Source of the DNA: Siderastrea siderea
Taxonomy: Eukaryota; Cnidaria; Anthozoa; Scleractinia; Rhizangiidae
Direction of reading: 5' to 3'
DNA: 64,000 bases
NCBI GenBank assembly: GCA_964030785.1
Contig: OZ034966.1
Coordinates: 2,853,701-2,917,700 of the forward strand
Position numbers and translations under genes: made by a program. A model generated the notes under the pieces. That model made no database searches. It was not told the origin of the DNA and was given only the letters and a program-made list of their open reading frames with translations. This document shows, piece by piece, positions 11,342 through 25,757 of the stretch; position 1 is the stretch's first letter, and the number at the start of each line of letters is the position of its first letter.

Positions 11342-14300
11342 CTATAAGAAAGATAAATGAATGAACCAATCAATAATCACGATGCATATGTATGCTACAA
11401 GTGGATTTTCAACTCCTGCTTAAACCCTCAAGGCGGTGTTTAACGTCAATACTATGTCTCTTTCGCACTTTTCAACTCGTATCTCCGAAGCAATCCAAAA
11501 ATCTGAATTTCCAAACTATCTGAGGTTCCAAAGTTAGCTTAGTTTTTCCAGAAGTTTGATACTAAATGCTGTAAGTGAATACAACCTCGTTTATTCTTGT
11601 TTATAGTTCAGTGATGGTCCGGATTTTTTCCCATAATAATCAGTATTCGCTCGCCCCCCTAAAAATATCGCCAAAATTTCACAAACAGAGCAACGTTTTA
11701 CACGCAGTTTGACTGGTGATAGCGGCCAGATCAATAATGTATAGTGCACTATTGGCCCTATGGTTTCTTGAGGCCTCCTCGCCACCAATAGTTTTTATTA
11801 TAGTTCCTCCCTTTTTCGTCTTCGTATCTACCTCTGATATCCGCTTAAAAATATGTATCAAACAATGAAAAAAATAAAAGAAAGAACGATTTTCGAGCTA
11901 AAATGTTGTACTAGCGAAAAGTAAATCTAAAATCAATAATTTTGAAGACCTTTCGGCATCTCAATTAAAACGTTTCCTGAGTTCTCCATTGTTTTTAGCG
12001 GCCTTTTTAAATATAAATTTCAACTTTCTCCCTTTTCTGGCGTTTTACGTGAAATGATAGAAAGCAAAAAAGAAAAAAAAATAGCCAAGAAGAACGGCTG
12101 ATAATTGTAACAGCGAACTTAGAACTAGAAACGTTGTTTGAAACTGTGTGATAATGACTAGATATTAAAATGCAAAATAGTAATCCAAAAAAGATGATTA
12201 CATGCACTTCAACTTTTGGGGCGAATGGTCGACAGCAGCTGTTTTAAATATTATTGTAAATTTATTGTCATTAAATAGTGTTTATCGTGTATTATTTTGC
12301 CAGTTCCCTTTTCTTGTGTTACGATTCTTCACCACTGTTTCATTCTCTTGTTTTTTCATATATCTCGGCTAACTCTCTTTCTGGTAATCGCTCGTTCGAT
12401 AACCTGCAGCTTGTTTGCTAATATGACTGAGTTATATCCACTTAAAATTATATATCAAACAGTGATAAAATGTACGAAAAAATTTATGATTTTCAAGCTA
12501 AAATTTTGTACTAGCGAAAAGCAAATCTAAAATCAATATTTCACAAGACGTTTTGGCATCTCAATTAAAACGTTTCCCGGGTTCTGCATTGTTTTTAGTG
12601 CCCTTTGTAAATACAAATTTCAACGTTCTCCCTTTCCTCGCGTCAATAGGCCTTGCATGGCAAAGCAGTGACTTCCGGTATTCCACTGATTTATGTGAAA
12701 TCATATAATAAAAGTACGGTTGAACTCGAATGATAGAAAGCAAAAAAGAAAAAAAATTGTCAAGAAAGAACGGCTAATAATCGAACTTAGAACTAGGAAC
12801 GTTGTTTGAAAATGTGTGATAATGACTAGCTCATCCAAAAAACGATGATTACATGCATTACCTTTTGGGAAGAATGGTCAACCGCAGCTGTTTTAAAATA
12901 TTATGTGAATTTATTGTCGCTAAATAGTGTTTATCGTGTATAGTTTGTCAGTTCTTTACCATCCTTTGTTTTGTCGTTTTGTTTTCCATATATCTTGGCT
13001 AATTGCTTTTCTGATAATCGCTCGTTCGATAACCTGCGGCTTGTTTGTTAATGCAACTACGTTGCCTAAACTCTATCTTAGTTACAGAGGAATGGTATCG
13101 AATTTTGTTTCTTGTAATGTATCGTTTACTGAAGAAACCAATGTTTGATCGAATGTCTTGGTGTTATTATATGCTTCTGATTCACGGGAAGGAGATCTCA
13201 ATAAATACGTTTCGTTGCATGTTCCCCATCGCTTGAGTGGCACATTTAAAATGAAGTCATTTTAGGAGGTTTTAATTCCTCTCTTTTGGATAAAAATGGC
13301 TTCCGATGTATTAAAAGCGTCAAAGCGTCGATGTGAGCTTCCTGCCCGACAAAGTAATTTTTCTTTAAAATTTCTGGTGTTCTTTTGAGGATCTCTACTT
13401 ATCAAAGTGACTATATTTCCTTTGATTTTTATGTCAAAACGTTGCTTTTCTAAAATAAATCGATGATTTTATCTCTTTTGGAATACAGGCAAAGCAGAGT
13501 AACAACTTGTGCCATTTAACGCAAATCGTGTGGACGGGTGAAGTCGAATAATATTTAATGATTAGCAAGCGAAACAAAAAATATAATTCAGAGAAAAGTT
13601 TTGACAGTGCGGGATAATGGGTTCGGTAGGTAGAAAATCCTTCTGATTTCAAGATGGTATTGAAACAACCTTGCATGACAACACTTAAAACCTTAAGTTC
13701 ACTTCCTCAGCTATTGCTTTGCACTTCCGCATTTAATTTCGCCTTCCTATCTGACAACACCTTAGTTCACAGGGTATTCTTCAATTACCTTTTCCTTAAT
13801 GCTGAACCGCATTAAGGAGTGATAATGGCAATTAACTCCACCGGTGGCTTTTAAAACTAAAGCTGAAATTTATTTTCATTTAAATACTGCCTTTAACAAT
13901 AATTAGTTGATTCTTGCTACCAAAGGAGGACTTAGATTGTGGTTGTTCTTATAGACGTTTCAATGTTTTCCATACCCTATGTGAAATTTTCGTTTTAACC
14001 TAACCTTCCTTATAAATCAACTTGCCACGCCTTTCTCTAAAATTAAAGGATATGCAAATTGTCCCAAAACAGGAATTTAGTACGTTGCTTTTTTAGATAC
14101 ACGTCCAGCGTAAGGTGTTTTTGAACTTGAATTTCAATTTTTGTTACATCTGGGTAAATCTACCGGACAGTGACTTGTTAGTCAGTCGTTTTATAAATGG
14201 ATTCTTCTTTGATTTCCAAGACAAAACTCAACTAAAAAAAGAATGAAAAAGATCACATCAAATCATCTCTGTTAAAATAGCCATTTTCTTGAGCCTGAAA

Positions 14301-17300
14301 ACTTGTTCACTTTATTTGTTATGTAAATAACACTAAATATATTTTGTTAACGAAAGCAACCCTACGAAAATTGATTATACTCCGTTTATTCCTTTTTAAT
14401 CAGTTTATATCTAATCAAGGCCAGAAACCTGTAGGGAACACAATATACATGTAATCTTGTTCAACAAATGCGTCTGCGTATTTTTGCTTGCGTGCGTCGT
14501 TGAAAAAAATTCTTCTATCGTATTGGCTCAATTTGTGGCGGTTTTGCTTTTCTAGCGGAAGATGGTGTTGTCAAAATAACAGACAGGGCAGAGTTCATAT
14601 CAAGTCTCGCGTAAAGTAAGTTTATTAAAAAAAAGAACAATTGTTTGCACTAATGGCAGGATTTTCTAGCAATAAGAACCGATGATTGGCGAAATTCAAC
14701 GCCTACATCGAGCTAATTTACCGGAGTTCATAACATTATAGTAAGAATTGAGTTGCGTCCTCCACTGAGCAGCGTCTTGAGACTCCGTGAAATAGAATCA
14801 TGATAAGCTCAAATAAACATGAAAGTCGCAAGCCGCAGAACGGCTGGTTATTGACGGCAGCCGCCTAATATCCTTGCCGACAGTTTCTAACTGCCCTCTT
14901 TGATCTAAAACTTTGACAAAAACCAAGCAGTTTGATTGGCAACTTTAAGCCTTTCCATTATAGTTTTGTCTTTTTTCACAAGAAAAAAAAAAAAAAAAAC
15001 CTTTGCGGAGTTAAAATGAAATAAAACGACCTTTAAAGCGACAGTTCAAACTGCGGAATCGGTTAGTTAGTCTTAGTACACAGCTGAGAAAAGACCAAAA
15101 TCCAAGCAGAAGAGATGAATTCAAGCGCGACTTCCTCCGGCCGGGCGTCGACACGCTCTGAATGTGAGCTATACATCTTCTTAGGAGGAAGACTAGATCA
15201 TTCTACTCCAGAAGCTTACGCCTTTATTGTTTTCATAACAGTCATGGGCTTCTTCACTTGTCCTCTCACGGTCGTATTGAATGTATTGGTCATGATCGCT
15301 GTGATGACTAAACCGCGGCTGAAATCCATGTCCAATGTTGTACTCGGGTGTTTAGCGACCACCGATAGTTTAGTTGGGCTAATCGGACCTCTTCTCATTG
15401 CGATGAAAGTACAGATGTTGCAGGAAGAAGCTTCCAGCGCTCATTGCACGGTGCTACGATTATCGACACACCTTTTCAGGGTGTTTGTTGCAGCATCACT
15501 CTTTCACATGGTCCTGATGAACGTAGAACGATACATAGCCATAAAACACTCGTTCGCACACATAACCATGGTCACTAAAGCTCGTATACTGGGTTCCTCC
15601 GCTGCCGCGTGGATCGCAACTTTGTTTTTAACCATACCTTTGGCAATTGTGGATGATAACATTTACTTAACTGTTAACAATATTGTGTTATTCCTATCTC
15701 TGGCCACTATTATCTTCTGTCAAGTCGTAGTTTATTGCGAAACTCGTCGCCATGAAAAACAAATCGCTGCCCAGCAAGTTTCGGTGGAAGCCAGGCAGAA
15801 ATTCTTGAACGAGAAAAAGGCTTTTAAACTAACAACCACTTTGCTTTTGATCTTGGTATTGACTTATTCGCCTATAACAATAGTTCGAATACTAATTGTA
15901 AAATCTGTCATCAACTCGGTCAATGTAGCATACATTGCTTTCTTTGCAGCAATCGTTATATTAGATCTCAATTCGCTTATTAACCCAATTGTTTACTGTG
16001 TCAGGGTAAGACAGTTTCGTGTTGCGTTTATTGAAATATTGCTTAGAAAAACCAATGCACAAGCTGAGGACATGGAAAGGAAAGTTCTTGGCAAATTGAA
16101 CGCTGCAGTGGCGCCGCTTGAAGAAGGCCAGGAAAGAGAAGAAGGTCTAAACAACAGACCTTCTTGAAACACTGACATTTATAAACGCTTGTATTACTGC
16201 TGCGATCGCGTTTTTAACTTTAATCACTTAGCAATAAATACTAAGCAAAGAGTAAGCTAAGAGCTGTATTTACTTATTGATTAGCAATTTTTTAAGGTGT
16301 GGTTGGACAATGGCCTACGCGCTTTCTCGATTTAGGGGTGTAGAGAGGTACTGAATTTCAAAATCAAGGGGGGTTGACTTGTTGAAAAGCAAATCTAAAA
16401 TCAATAATTCACAAGACCTTTTGGCATCTCAATTGAAACGTTTCCCGGGTTCTGCATTGTTTTAGCGGCCTTTTGAAATACAAATTTCAACGTTCTCCCT
16501 TTTCTGGCGTCAATACGCCATGGCAAAGAGGTGATTTACGGTATTCGACCGGTTTACGTAAAATCATATATTAAAAGTACAGTTGAACTCGAAAGATAAA
16601 AAAAAAAAAAGAAAAAAAATTGTCAAGAAGAACGGCTGATAATCGAACTTAGAACTAGTTGTTTGAAAATGTGTGATAATGACTAGATCATCCAAAAACG
16701 ATGATTACATGCATTACCTTTTGGGAAGAATGGTCAGCCGCAGCTGTTTTAAAATATTATGTGAATTTGTTGTCGTTAAGTAGTGTTTATCGTGTATATC
16801 TTGTCAGTTCTTTACCGCCCTTTGTTTTGTCGTTTTGTTTTTCATATATCTTGGCTAATTGCTTTTCTGGTAATCGCTTGTTCGATAACCTGCGGCTTGT
16901 TTGCTAATGCGACTGAGTTGCATAAAAGTTCTACCTTAGTTACAAAGGAAGGGTATCGAATTTTGTTTCTTGTAATGTATCGTTTACTGAAGAAACCAAT
17001 GTTTGATCGAATGTCTTGGTATTATTATTCCTTCGTGTCTCAGATGATAGAATCAATTAATTCAGGGACAGGAGATCTCAATAAATACGTTTCCTTGCAT
17101 GTTTTCAATCGCTTGAGTGGCACATTTAAAATGAAGTCATTTTTAGGAGGTTTTAACTCCTCTCTTTTGGATAAAAATGGTTTCCGATGTAAGCGTCAAA
17201 ATCAATCGAGCTTCCTGGCCGAAAAAGTAATTTTTCTTTAAATTTTCTGGTGCTCTTTTGAGGATCTCTGCTTATAAAAGTGACTGTATTTCCTTTGATT

Positions 17301-20300
17301 TTTTTTATGTCAAAACGTTGCTTTTCTAAAATAAATCACTAAATTTATCTCTTTTGGAATACAAGCAAAGCAGAGTAACAACTTGTCCCAATTATAAGGC
17401 AAATCGTGTAAACAGGTGAAGTCGAAAGAGACAAAAAATATAATTCAGAGAAAAGTTTTGACAGTGTGGGATAATGAGTTGGGTAGGTGAAAAAAACCTT
17501 TTGATTTCAAGATGATATTGAAACAACCTTACATGACAACACTTAAACCTTAAGTTCACTTCCTCAGCTACTGCTTTGCATTTCCGCATTTTATTTTGCC
17601 TTCCCATCTGACAACACCTAAGTTCACAGGGTACTCTTCAATTACCTTTTCGCGAATAACAAATAAATGCTGAACCGCACTGAGGAGTGATCATGAGAAT
17701 TATCTCAACCGGTGGCTTTAAAACTAAAGCTGAAATTTATTTTCATTTAAATACTGCCTTTAACAATAATTAGTTGATTCTTGCTACCAAAGGAGGATTT
17801 AGATTGTGGTTGTTCTTATAGACGTTTCAGTGTTTTCCATATCCTACAGGAAATTTTCGTTTTAACCTGACCTTCCTAATAATCAACTTGCCACGCCTTT
17901 CTCTAAAATTAAAGGATATGCAAATTGTCCCAAAACAGGAAATTAGTATTTTGTTTTTTGGATACAAATCTAGCGTGAGGTGTTTCTTTACTTGAGTTTA
18001 AATTTTTGTTACATATGGGTAAATCTACCGGACAGTGACTTGTTAGTCAGTTGTTTTATAAATGGATTCTTCTTTCATTTCCAAGACAAAACTCAACTGA
18101 AAAGAATGAAAAGATATCACATCAAATCATCTGTTTTTAAACAGCCATTTTCTTGAGCTTGAAAACTTGTTTACTTTATTTGTGATGTAAATAACTTTAA
18201 ATGTATTTTGTTAACGAAAGCAACCCTACCAAAATTGATTATACTCAGTTTATTCTTTTTAATCAGTTTATATCTAATCATTGCCAGAAACTTGTAGGGA
18301 ACGCAATATAATCTTGTTCAGCAAATGCGTCTGCTTGTTTTTGCTTGCGTGCATCGTTGAAAAAAATTCTCCTATAGTATTGGTCAAGTTGTGGCGGTTT
18401 TGCTTTTCTAGCCGAAGATGGTGTTGTCAAAATAACAGACAGGGCAGAGTTCACATCAAGTCTCGCGTAAAGTAAGTTTATTAAAAAAAAGAACAATTGT
18501 TTGCACTAATGGCAGGATTTTCTAGCAATAAGAACCGATGATTGGCGAAATTCAACGCCTACATCGAGCTAATTTACCGGAGTTCATAACATTATAGTAA
18601 GACTTGAACCGCGTCCTCCACTGAAAAGCGTACTGAAACTCCATGAAATAGAATCACGATCAGCTCAAATAAACAAGAAAGCCGCAAGCCGCAGAACGGC
18701 TGGTTTATTATTGACGGCAGCCGCCTAATATCCTTGCCGACAGTTTCTAATTGCCCTCTTTGATCTAAAACTTTGACAAAACCAAGCAGTTTGATTGGCA
18801 ACTTTAAGCCTTTCCATTATAGTTTTGTCTTTTTTCACAAGAAAAAACAAAACAAAACAAAACCTTTGCGGAGTTAAAATGAAATAAAACGACCTTTAAA
18901 GCGACAGTTCAAACTGCGGAATCGGTTAGTTAGCCTTAGTGCACAGCTGAGGAAAGACCAAAATCCACTCAGAAGAGATGAGTTCAAGCGCGACTTTCTC
19001 CGGCCGGGCGTCGACACCCTCTGAATGTGAACTATACATCTTCTTAGGAGGAAGACTAGATCATTCTACTCCAGAAGCTTACGCCTTTATTGTTTTCATA
19101 ACAGTCATGGGCTTCTTCACTTGTCCTCTCACGGTCGTATTGAATGTGTTGGTCATGATCGCTGTGATGACTAAACCGCGGCTGAAATCCATGTCCAATG
19201 TTGTACTCGGGTGTTTAGCGACCACTGATACTTCAGTGGGGCTGATCGGACCTCTTCTCATTGCGATGAAACTACAGATGTTGCAGGGAGAAGTTTCCAG
19301 CACTCATTGCACGGTGCTGCGATTATCGACACACCTTTTCAGGGTGTTTGTTGCAGCATCACTCTTTCACATGGTACTGATGAACGTAGAACGATATATA
19401 GCCATAAAACACTCGTTCGCACACATAACCATGGCCACTAAAGCTCGTATACTGGGTTCCTCCGCTGTCACGTGGATCGCAACTTTGTTGTTAACCATAC
19501 CTTTGGCAATTGTGGACGATAACATTTACTTAACTGTTAACAATATTGTGTTATTTCTATCACTGGCCACTATTATCTTCTGTCAAGTCGTAGTTTATTG
19601 CGAAACTCGTCGCCATGAAAAACAAATCGCTGCCCAGCAAGTGTCGTTGGAAGCTAGGCAGAAATTCTTGAACGAGAAAAAGGCTTTTAAACTAACAACC
19701 ACTTTGCTTTTGATCTTGGCATTGACTTATTCGCCTATATTAATTGTTCGAATACTAATTGTAAAATCTGTCAACAGGTCGCTCAATGTAGCATACATTG
19801 CTTACTTTGCAGCAATCGTTATAGTACATCTCAATTCGCTTATTAACCCAATTGTTTACTGTGTCAGGGTAAGACAGTTTCGTGTTGCGTTTATTGAAAT
19901 ATTGCTTGGGAAAACCAATGCACAAGCTGAGGACATGGAAAGGAAAGTTCTTGGCAAATTGAACGCTGCAGTGGCGCCGCTTGAAGAAGGACAGGATAGA
20001 GAAGAAGGTCAAAACAACAGACCTTCTTGAATCATTGACATTTAAACACTTGTATTACAGCTGCGATCGCGTTTTTAAATTTAATCACTTAGCAATAAAT
20101 ACTATGTTGTACGTAAAGAGCTGTATTTACTTATTTTAAGCTGTGGTTGGACAATGGCCTACGCGTTTTCTCGATTTAGGGGGGTTGACTTTCTAAAAGT
20201 TAAAGGACCCTTTCGGCATTAAACGAAGCTTGTCCTTCAGAGAGGTTTGGAACTGAAACTAAACCAAGTAAGTAAAATTACTCTGGCCAGTCATAACAGA

Positions 20301-23300
20301 TGCATACAACACAAAGAACCCATCAGAAGTTGAATCAAAAACGTGGGAAAACGCGTGTGGCGAAGTCAAGATTGGTTTTGGTTTTACGTCTGATTGTCTC
20401 TGATTGGCTGAGAAAGTGGTGCGAGCTTCGTCAACCAATCACAGAGCTTAATCAAAGCAAAACCAAAGCCAACACGGATTCTAAACTCGATTGAAAATCT
20501 CTCTAGTAATTTCGTTTTGATAGCACCTGTTGGATGTTCGATCTTGACATTTAAATCTGTTACCGATTACAAAACACGTTACTTAGCTTTCTATATCATG
20601 AGATTATAAACACTTGAATATCTCAAATTAAAGACCACCATTTCATAAATACATAGAGGATATTACATGGCGGTGCGAAGATATGAATTTTTTTTTCGAG
20701 TGGTAAAAACAATATTTTACGAACGAGCGCAGCGAGTAAGTAAAATTTTGGTTTTTACAACGAGAAAATAAAATTCATATCTTCAAGCCGCCGTGTAATT
20801 TTCTTTTTGTTATATAGACGAGAGTATTTTTGCACAAACAACAGTGTAAGCGGGAAATGACGTCATCGATATCCATACTAGTGAGAGTATGAAAAATACG
20901 CCACTTGAGTCTCGAATGTAGTTTCGTATGAACTTTACGAGTGGTCTATTTTCCATTAAAACACTCTTGTCTATATATCAAAAAGCAATAAATATAAAAA
21001 CAAACAAACGAAAGAACAATAAATAAATAAATAAATAAATAAATATAATGCAAGCTTATGTTTGATGTGTATCATCAAAAGCTATTTTAGCCTGCAACGT
21101 AGTAAGAACCTATCCCTTTAGTTACTAATGAAACTATCATATAATAAGCCTGACCTGGTAAGACCCCACCAAATAACGGCACATGCTCCTGTAACATAAC
21201 GTAATACAACTTAAAGTTAACAAGTCACCAGCAGAGAGACGGGCAGTGTATGCTTACGCTCAGGGATGGTCGACCGAGAACACACGCGAAAGTCGGCTGC
21301 TGCGTGGAAACCCGACGCGCAGGTCGAGAGCTAGAAATTCTCACTGGGGCCATCACGCACAAACGCCCTCTAGCTCGGTAGAATCCAAGTTATAAAATCC
21401 CCGTGCATCTGCAAGCCCAGGTGAGGGTCCTATTATGCAAATGGTTTGTTCTAATCGCATTTTCCCTCTCTGTGTTAAATCGGACGCTTTCGCTTGGCGC
21501 CCCTCCCTCCTCCCCGCAGCGATGACTCGTGTTTTTCTATTCTGAGCTCCTTGTTCCTTTTCGCCTCCGGGCTCGCTTCTTCCCATAACTTATTCTAGCC
21601 TGGGGCGTTTGGGAGTGAGAGGCCCCAGAGGGAATTTATAACGAAGCCCCCTCCTTCTAGATCCTCCACACGCGTGTCACGTTTCCACGCACCGACCGAC
21701 TTTCGCGCGCGTTCGCGTATTCCTTCGACTATCATGTTTGTAGTCTACCTAAAACACCTTTGTAAACAAGCAAAGTTTGGACAAATGTCGTTGTCGTCTC
21801 AAAGCTAAGACATAAATTTCAAAGACCTTCTACAAAACGTGGCGACACCCGGGGCCCCTTAAATTGTGGCTTTTATAGCCTGCTCGCAAGCTACCGCCTC
21901 TAGGGTGTTTTTATACCCAGAGAGATCCGAATTTGTTTAAAATACTCTCCGGTGAAACAACATTCACGCTTAACAACATATAAATGTCCCTCTAGACCTT
22001 CATTTAAACCACATGTTCTAAAATTGATCGGACTTCGGTTATGTTGTACATTTTACCCAGACACCTTGATCGTGGACGTTCAATAAAATTGGAAACGAAA
22101 ACTGGACGTTCGAGAAATTTGATTGGACAGTGTCCGATGACTGTCTCTTATTTTTTCCGCTGTTTATCGTACAATGCGTCCCCAATAAACACTCCAGATC
22201 AAATCTGAAACTGAAAACGTTGGTTTTTCAGGAAGACGGAAAACAGAAAAATCAGAAAAAACCCTTGGTACAAGGACAAGTACCAACAACTAAATCAACC
22301 CACATCGGGGCAAAGTCAGTCATACTCTGCCAACTGCAGCCTGCGCGGCAAGAGCATGAAACGCGAGGGGAAGGAGAAAGGACCCCCGCCTTCTCGCTTC
22401 CCTTGGCATTACGCTTTCCCTCCTCCCCCCTTCCCCCTCCCCCAATACCCCCTCTCTCTTTCGGCACTTGCCACGCAGACTACATGAATTACGGTCACTG
22501 CTGCAAAGATAATTACCGCATTCTGTTTCCTTCTTGCTGTTTCCTGTAAGTTCCTCCCCCTTCCTTTTGTTACTAATTCTCACCTTTTGAAGAGCTCCTT
22601 CCACCAGCAGTCTCAACAAATAGAGCCTACATCTGTCATCTTTGGAAAGCAGCAGAAACATTTTTCTACAAAGTTTGATGGACTTCACGGTATCTACAAA
22701 ACACGTAAAGGAAACAACATGTACTCCGTCGTGAAAGACAACTACAGGTAGTCAGACCTGACACAAAGTCGGTAGAAAACGACAAAGCATTAATATGAAC
22801 CAGCAAAACAATGCAACAGAAATGCATTTATTGGTTGGACAAAACGGAAAAGATTGAACTCGTTTACAGTCAGACAAAGTCCTGGTAGAGAGACTAAACT
22901 TGTTTGTTATGTCAAAACTTAAGTATCTCATTTACAGACACAAACGTTATAGCTACCATGTAGTTTCTTACAAAAATCATTCAGGATCACTTGTCTTACC
23001 TGTTATTTTCCCATCTTGGTTTGCCAGTTTGTGTAGCAACTTGTAGAAGAAGCCAACACAGTTACTGCACATTTTCATCATGTTTGAAACTTTATCTGGT
23101 ACAGTTTTGTTGAAGGACAGAAGAAGTTCAAGAGACTTTAACGAAACCTCCAAATTCGGATGAAGCAACAAGTTGGCAAACACACTGTGGTGTTTTTGAA
23201 GTGACAACGACAAGTTTGATCTGCAAAATGACGGCAAAAAAGTACATGTATCTCTGTTGTTTGTAAATTTAAATATAACACCAGGGATACATACATTTGT

Positions 23301-25715
23301 ATGTCACGAAGCTGTGATTTTGTCATTTACATGTAATTTCTTCGCTAACGTTAAGTTCCATAGCAAGTAAGGGCGGGTAATTGGAAAAACTAATAAAACA
23401 AATTGGACTGGATTGCCGTGATACAGCCCCTTAAATCCTATTGTTGTTAATCATTACCTGAAAAGACGTTCACTTTCCTCCTCAAGTAACATAAGTTGAT
23501 GAAAATTCCTCAGTAAGGCCAATATCTAAATCAAAAACAATCCTAAGAAATCAATGCCACAGTTTTTCACTGTACATCCACACTGATACAATTATTGTAC
23601 AATTTCATATCAAGTTGTGCTGGAACACAAAAACTGTTCTTTGTGGGTTTCGCACTTGACAACCAGAGAACATCGGGGTGTATCACGATTCTCAGTCTCT
23701 TCGATTGTTTTTGAGACGTCAATATAACTACGTATTGACGTGTCAAAAGCAAGCCAGTGATTGGTTGAAAATTTCGCGCCGTTTTCGTCGGGCTCCTTCC
23801 ATTCAAAATAGAAATTCAAAGCTTCTCTTCAAAAAGCGGCCAGAAATGTAAATTGCTTTGCCGTCTGAAAGATAAAGGAAAGCAATATTCAACTTTAGAG
23901 TCCATGCTATCGAAAAAATAAGGTAAGACGAGAATTAAGACGTATTTTCATTTGTTTTTGATAGTTTGTTTTTGTCGAGGCATGTTGTGCGCGCGCTAAT
24001 CACGTAATCATGTTTTTGAAAAAGTTTTGAACGAAAAGGTCCGGAGTTTGCGTTATTTTACCTGTTTTGTCGACTTCTGGAACCTAACAACACTACATAA
24101 AGATGCTACTTTGAATTTATTTCTGTGAAACACCGATTTATGGTGAGGAAAATCCATATTTTGATAATTTTTCTGCAAAACAAAGATTTGATAGCGCGTA
24201 CAAAGATTCGTGTTCAACACTTGACAAGTCGTAAGAATTTATCTTTCAATCCGTGCAGGAAATTCTCAGGTTTGTGTTTGTTTTGCCCAAAAAACGATTG
24301 AATCGTGATACAAAGCTAATTGCGATTTTGAGACGGCAATTCTGCATTAGACTGACGGCGTTGGAGAAAATAGATTCTCCGTATTGGGCTCCGTCGCTTC
24401 GCGACTCCGCCCAATACGGAATATATTTTCTTCCAACTAGCCGTCAATATAATGCAGAATTGCCGTCTCAAAATCGCAATTAGTTTATAAGATTGACGGC
24501 GTTGGAGAAAATATATTCCCCGTATTGGGCGGAGTCGCGAATATATTTTCTTCCAACTAGCCATTAATATAATGCAGAATTACCGTCTCAAAATCGCAAT
24601 TAGTTTATAAAATAAAGAAATTAATTTAAGAATTGATCAACAGTTTAACGAGGAAGACATTTGGTGGTCTTATCACTGACAAACCTGTGTCCCTTGGGTC
24701 TGGGTTCAATTGGAAATTAGAAATGTTGGTAGGGAAAACTGGAGAACCTTGGGAAAGCCCCTCTGAGCAAGGATCACAATCAATTACAGACTCAACCCGA
24801 CTGTGATGCAGAGTTCAGGATTAAAACCCGGAGTACATTGGTGGAAGGTGGACGCCCTGACCACTGCACCATTCCGACTACCCTTGAGGGGTGACTGACA
24901 GTGCAAAGTGGGATTTCTTGCAGGTACATAGATTGCACTATGGTATCAGAAAATTAGCACTAGCTTGTTCAGTCTCTATTAGGCATTATAGTACAACACT
25001 AAATCTTGGCGTGCTCCCATTGGTCAAAATCAATTATGTGACACAAAAGTGTCTCTCCTCAGCGTGTGCCTATCAGCGCAAAGTGCCCGTTTTTGGCACT
25101 TTCGGTGAACAAATTGCTAGCTTTTTAACCATTTCCAGTGTAAATTATTAGAAATGAAGAACGTGCATTAAAATGGCTTCTGTGTACACGTCAATCACCT
25201 TGGGGGCCTTCCCGCTCCATTTTTCGTGACATAATAATCGCATTGCAATTGTCAGCATTTTTTCACTCAAAAATTTAGCGTCGTACAATAAAAACAATAG
25301 AGTCCTTCTGTCTCAGGCCTCATGTGTGATAGGTTCCCTTGGAAATTTGATGTTCAAACTTCATAGAAGCCATATAGGTTGCGAACATCAAATTTCCTCA
25401 TGATCAGGCAACCTATCACACGATAGTGCCTTCAACCGAAGAACTCTATTGCTTAAATATTGATAAGGTTTATTTTTTTGGCAACTTTAAGGCCTCGATG
25501 AAATGTACTTAACATCACCCAGCATTGCTGAAATCAACTTTGCTGTGCAATGTTGACCAAGGTGGCCAAACAAGTTCAACTTTTTCTTTGTCACACCTGA
25601 GAACAGAAGAAACGTTGAATCAACACCACTCCTCCTGCTATTATGTTCATTTGGATTATTCTCTCACAGTCCCTGAGAAGCCCCTCATGGGGAGTGGTCA
25701 GTTAAGTTATAATCA

Positions 25716-25757
<42 letters not shown>

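Noticed and set aside
16783..17241. 152-codon plus-strand frame upstream of GPCR 2
   Set aside because: The equivalent frame in unit A is shorter and interrupted, so it is not conserved between duplicates; it has no recognisable domain.
22130..22549. 139-codon plus-strand frame with a proline-rich part
   Set aside because: It is produced by a C/T-rich tract in INTS5 intron 17, with no domain and no splice support.
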